Positions 61,501-64,000 of a DNA stretch of 64,000 bases are shown here, piece by piece; positions within the stretch are counted from its first letter, which is position 1, and the number at the start of each line of letters is the position of its first letter. Where the stretch lies: contig SIJG01000034.1 of assembly GCA_023374025.1 (NCBI GenBank), positions 544,089-608,088 of the forward strand, given 5' to 3'. The DNA is from Heterodera schachtii (lineage: Eukaryota > Nematoda > Chromadorea > Rhabditida > Heteroderidae). The notes below the pieces were generated by a model. The model was not told where the DNA came from. It did not search any database and worked only from the letters and a program-made list of their open reading frames with translations. A program made the translations under genes and the position numbers.

Positions 61501-63681
61501 TCATCGACAGTTGTTGCTGTTACTGCTCCATTTTCTTCGGCTTCATTTGCGCTTGAACTGCTCCATTTTATTGTTTCGGTTTCAATTAAATCGTCGTCGG
61601 CATCGTCGTCAATGTTGTGTTCATGTTGTTCATTGAAATTTCCTGCATCTTCTTCACTTGCCAACTTCTTTATGTCCACCGCTCTTCTGCCAAACTTTGG
61701 TGCCTTTAAAAATTATGAAAATTGAAAAATAATTAATTTTGAAAAAAATATTAAAAATTTTGGCACTTTTACAGTTTAGGTGTGTGTGGCTTGGTGCTTT
61801 TATTTAATCAGTAAATCCCAAAAATTTTTTAATGTCACCATATTTTTTCGGGCGTTTCGGGGTCGCTGGTTGCGATTCTGATCTGACATTTGTTATAGCC
61901 AATTTTGAAATCCCGAACTCGGGCATTCTCTACGCATATACGAAAATAAATGTGAATTTTTAAAAAAGTTGGAGTTGGGTTTTTGTTCGAATTCAGATTC
62001 GGGACCGAGATTAGTCAAAATGAATTTAAGATTCATGGTCAGCGACCCTGAAAAATTAAAAAAAAAATTAATCCACCTAAACTATAATATAAGGCACCGG
62101 CGGGCCACCTAAACTGTGTAAAAGTGTCAAAATTTAATTAATTCACCGTAATATATGACGAGTCATCGTCATTTTCCTTGACGCCAATGCCCTCTCTTAA
62201 CAATGAAAGGTCCGGCTTCATCTTTGCTCTCAAAATTGGCACTTTTGGCAAGCGTTGATCAAACATTGGTTGATCTGCAAATATTCCAAAACGATGGTCT
62301 CAAAATTTCTGATCAGTTTTAAAATTGAAATCCCGATTTACGATTTTTATTTAAATAAAGTTTTGTTTAATATTTAGAAATTTGAAAAATTTAATATTTT
62401 TGCGTCCATCTCTATTATAATAATTAATAATTTAATTCAATCGGTGAATGCCTTTCAATTTATCAATTTAATATGTTAAAAAATGTCCAAGAAGGGTAAT
62501 CCCTGAAAATGGTCTAAATTATTGGAAAAGGGTATTTTGGTCAAGGCTGGGCGTAACTGAAATTTCAATTACGGATCAACCCATAATCCGTAATTATGGA
62601 GGCTTTCTTAATTACAAAAATCCGTAATCCCTCTTTAAAAACTGATCAGAGTCCCTGATCACACCTCGTCCACAAATGGTTTTTGGTGTGGGAATGGCAC
62701 AACTCTCGGTCTGTGTCGACTCGCCCCTACAAATGGTGTTGGCACAACGCAAGGCACCACCAGTGCCAAATGCGAAGTTACGCGATGAGACAAACTGTTG
62801 CTGAACTGTGGTGCCTAAAATTATGCCAAAAATGAAATTTAAAATTTAAATTATTAGCGAAATATGACGATTTTTTGTCCAATATAAAATGAATTTAAAT
62901 TAAATTCTGGTAAATTATGCCAAAGCAATCGGAAATTTTTTACAAATTACTGAAATTTTTAAAATATAAATTTTAAAAATGCATATATTTTCTTTGAAAA
63001 TTTTTAAATTTCAACCACCAGCTAATCCGTCGTCCATTTTTGTCTCGGTCTCTGTTTGTGTCAGCTCACAACGCCGCGTCCTGTCGCGATAACCGGTAGA
63101 ACCGCACTGGACAACGCAATCGCTCCATGATGACCACTGAGTCCATTTACAACAGGGACCTATTAACATAAAAACTCATTAGGTGGACTCGAGAGTATCG
63201 AGACTTAAAATCTTGGTCTCCTTGAGAAAAACGGACGATCGAGATCCCGGTTTTTTTTTTTGTTTGAAAAAGGTCGGGGTCAGAACCCCTACAAAATCGG
63301 GTTGAATCCAGGTAATCCATTCCCGGCCTGATTCCAATCCCTAATCCCGCTCCCGACTTTTTCAAAATTCCGTGCTTAAAATTATTGCCTCCCGTAAATA
63401 TCGGAGTCTCGAGACATTGATTGACTTTTTAATCATTCCCGAAAGTTTTGAGTCCTTGAATTTATTAATTAATTTCCGACTCTACCCGCATCGCACGCCT
63501 TCCTCTCCACACTTGGCCCAACACAATCGCCGGCACTGATCGGCACAATTTTTGTGTCATACAATTTTGGTGGTGCCGTCTCAGATTGATCAACAACAAA
63601 GCCATCCTCCTCCTCATTAAGAAGGGCCAATTTGGTGCTGATCAGTGGTGATCGTCGCTGTACGGCCGAACTTTGGATCAC
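58578..63681 (-). CDS. Multi-thrombospondin type 1 repeat protein, 3' part
   Basis: The gene enters from the right edge; eight exons are clear: 63681-63486, 63159-63019, 62814-62665, 62274-62147, 61703-61413, 60892-60654, 59353-58967 and 58635-58578, all in phase, 529 aa, ending in TAA. Seen: the end of one TSP1 repeat (VERKACDAGPC), then three more: CKWTQWSSWSDCVVQCGSTG, CTWTEWSAWSECGGAEC and DDWLPWSEWSACDGLC, each with the WxxWSxC core and following Cys. The last one closes with GCAGIAEESISCALTNCP. Spacers are acidic/Asn-Gln-rich. TSP1 repeats are extracellular adhesion/matrix modules; their Trp may be C-mannosylated (family knowledge). No TM follows, so it is secreted or the anchor lies upstream. 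Which TSP1 protein this is I cannot say. Introns hold several repeats. Confidence 0.85.
58683..58860. repeat. TTAGAGACGCGAATTCCGG-type inverted repeat
   Basis: Starts TTAGAGACGCGAATTCCGGACC and ends near GATAGCTAGAGTC; interior GGGATCCCGATCCGGG words as in the TAGAGACCGG group. In the last intron of the TSP1 gene; absent from the matching place in the other unit. Confidence 0.45.
59683..60504. mobile_element. GTGCAAGGGGGG-ended inverted repeat with CGAACGCA words
   Basis: Ends GTGCAAGG(G)n and (C)nTTGCAC. (G)TCGAACGCA words recur through both arms. Contains the 22-bp core on the minus strand (60185-60206). No target duplication seen. Located in the intron between TSP1 exons 60892-60654 and 59353-58967; the other duplication unit lacks it. 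Confidence 0.6.
61243..61303. mobile_element. 61-bp TAGAGACCGG-ended mini element
   Basis: Perfect-looking hairpin starting TAGAGACCGGATTTTTATG and ending with its complement; exact 8-bp duplication ATCATGAT (61235-61242, 61304-61311). Smallest member of its family here. In a TSP1-gene intron. Confidence 0.85.
61762..62128. mobile_element. GGCACTTTTACAGTTTAGGTG-ended hairpin
   Basis: Ends GGCACTTTTACAGTTTAGGTG and GACACTTTTACACAGTTTAG. Interior holds the GGGTCGCTGxTxxCGAxT and TTCGAATTCAGATTCGGGA words of the 20329/27377 group. Flanks AAAATTTT/AAAATTTA. In a TSP1-gene intron. Confidence 0.6.
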
Positions 63682-64000
63682 CTTTTTAGTGAATTCAATT
63701 ATGCAATTTCGAGGTTTTCAAGACGGCGGGAGGGAGGAATCCAAGGACAACTGTTCGTCCTTAAATGGCAAACGCAGTCCTTGAAAATCGAACCCCCCCC
63801 CCAATTTTTAAAAATGAAAAAGCCCTTGAAATTAAATTGCGCAATTAGGAACAAAACAAGGTCCAGATTCCAGAGATTTACAGAAATTTCGTTTTCATTA
63901 TACTGAAATTACTTGGAAAAAAAATCAGAATCGGATTTTCGGGAAAATTTTCAGACTCATCCGAGCACTGTTTTTTTTTTGATCACCTCCAATGTTCGTG

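Overview
The window looks like nuclear DNA of an intron-rich animal, most likely a nematode and possibly a plant-parasitic tylenchid such as a cyst nematode. The reasons are small exons split by AT-rich introns ending in (T)nCAG/TAG, several GC-AG introns, animal-only genes (NELF-A, CCDC93, TMEM216, glucuronyltransferase I) and a locus of small secreted cysteine-rich proteins. Species placement is inference. I found no bacterial operons, rRNA or CRISPR.

The left part (1-34.4 kb) is gene-dense and mostly conserved: the 3' end of a LETM1 gene (+), an Alba/RPP25-like gene (-), NELF-A (+), the rRNA dimethylase DIMT1 (+), the CWC16-family splicing factor YJU2B/CCDC130 (-), a B3GAT-type glucuronyltransferase (-), an SLC2/GLUT hexose transporter (-), a tRNA-Ser(GCT) (-) and CCDC93 (-). 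I rebuilt exon chains by hand. Almost all junctions keep phase, which is strong internal support; the exceptions are stated in the entries.

The right part (34.6-64 kb) is accessory and repetitive. It holds three related loci for short secreted Cys-rich proteins (39.3-40.4, 42.0-43.5 and 51.1-53.8 kb, all minus). The first is interrupted by a foldback element; the other two are intact. A tandem segmental duplication of several kb repeats a secreted-protein gene, a TMEM216-family ciliary gene (two intact copies at 46.5-48.1 and 56.2-58.0 kb) and the 3' end of a multi-thrombospondin-repeat gene. That gene is complete at its 3' end at 58.6-63.7 kb; only one exon of it survives in the other unit.

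The whole window is dotted with short non-autonomous inverted-repeat elements, many with exact 8- or 9-bp target duplications that can be read directly. They fall into groups: CAGGG-ended (hAT-like), TAGAG(A/T/C)CCGG-ended, elements whose arms are arrays of a short tandem motif (mostly CGG-ended), TTA-flanked PIF/Harbinger-like, and others. A near-palindromic 22-bp core (GGCGGTGCCGATAGGCGCCGCC) recurs nine times inside elements with different ends, and several elements carry tRNA-like A/B boxes. One element carries a piece of Harbinger transposase. The elements sit in introns and promoters and have shaped the secreted-protein locus. The foldback family and the secreted protein family are the best candidates for something undescribed.
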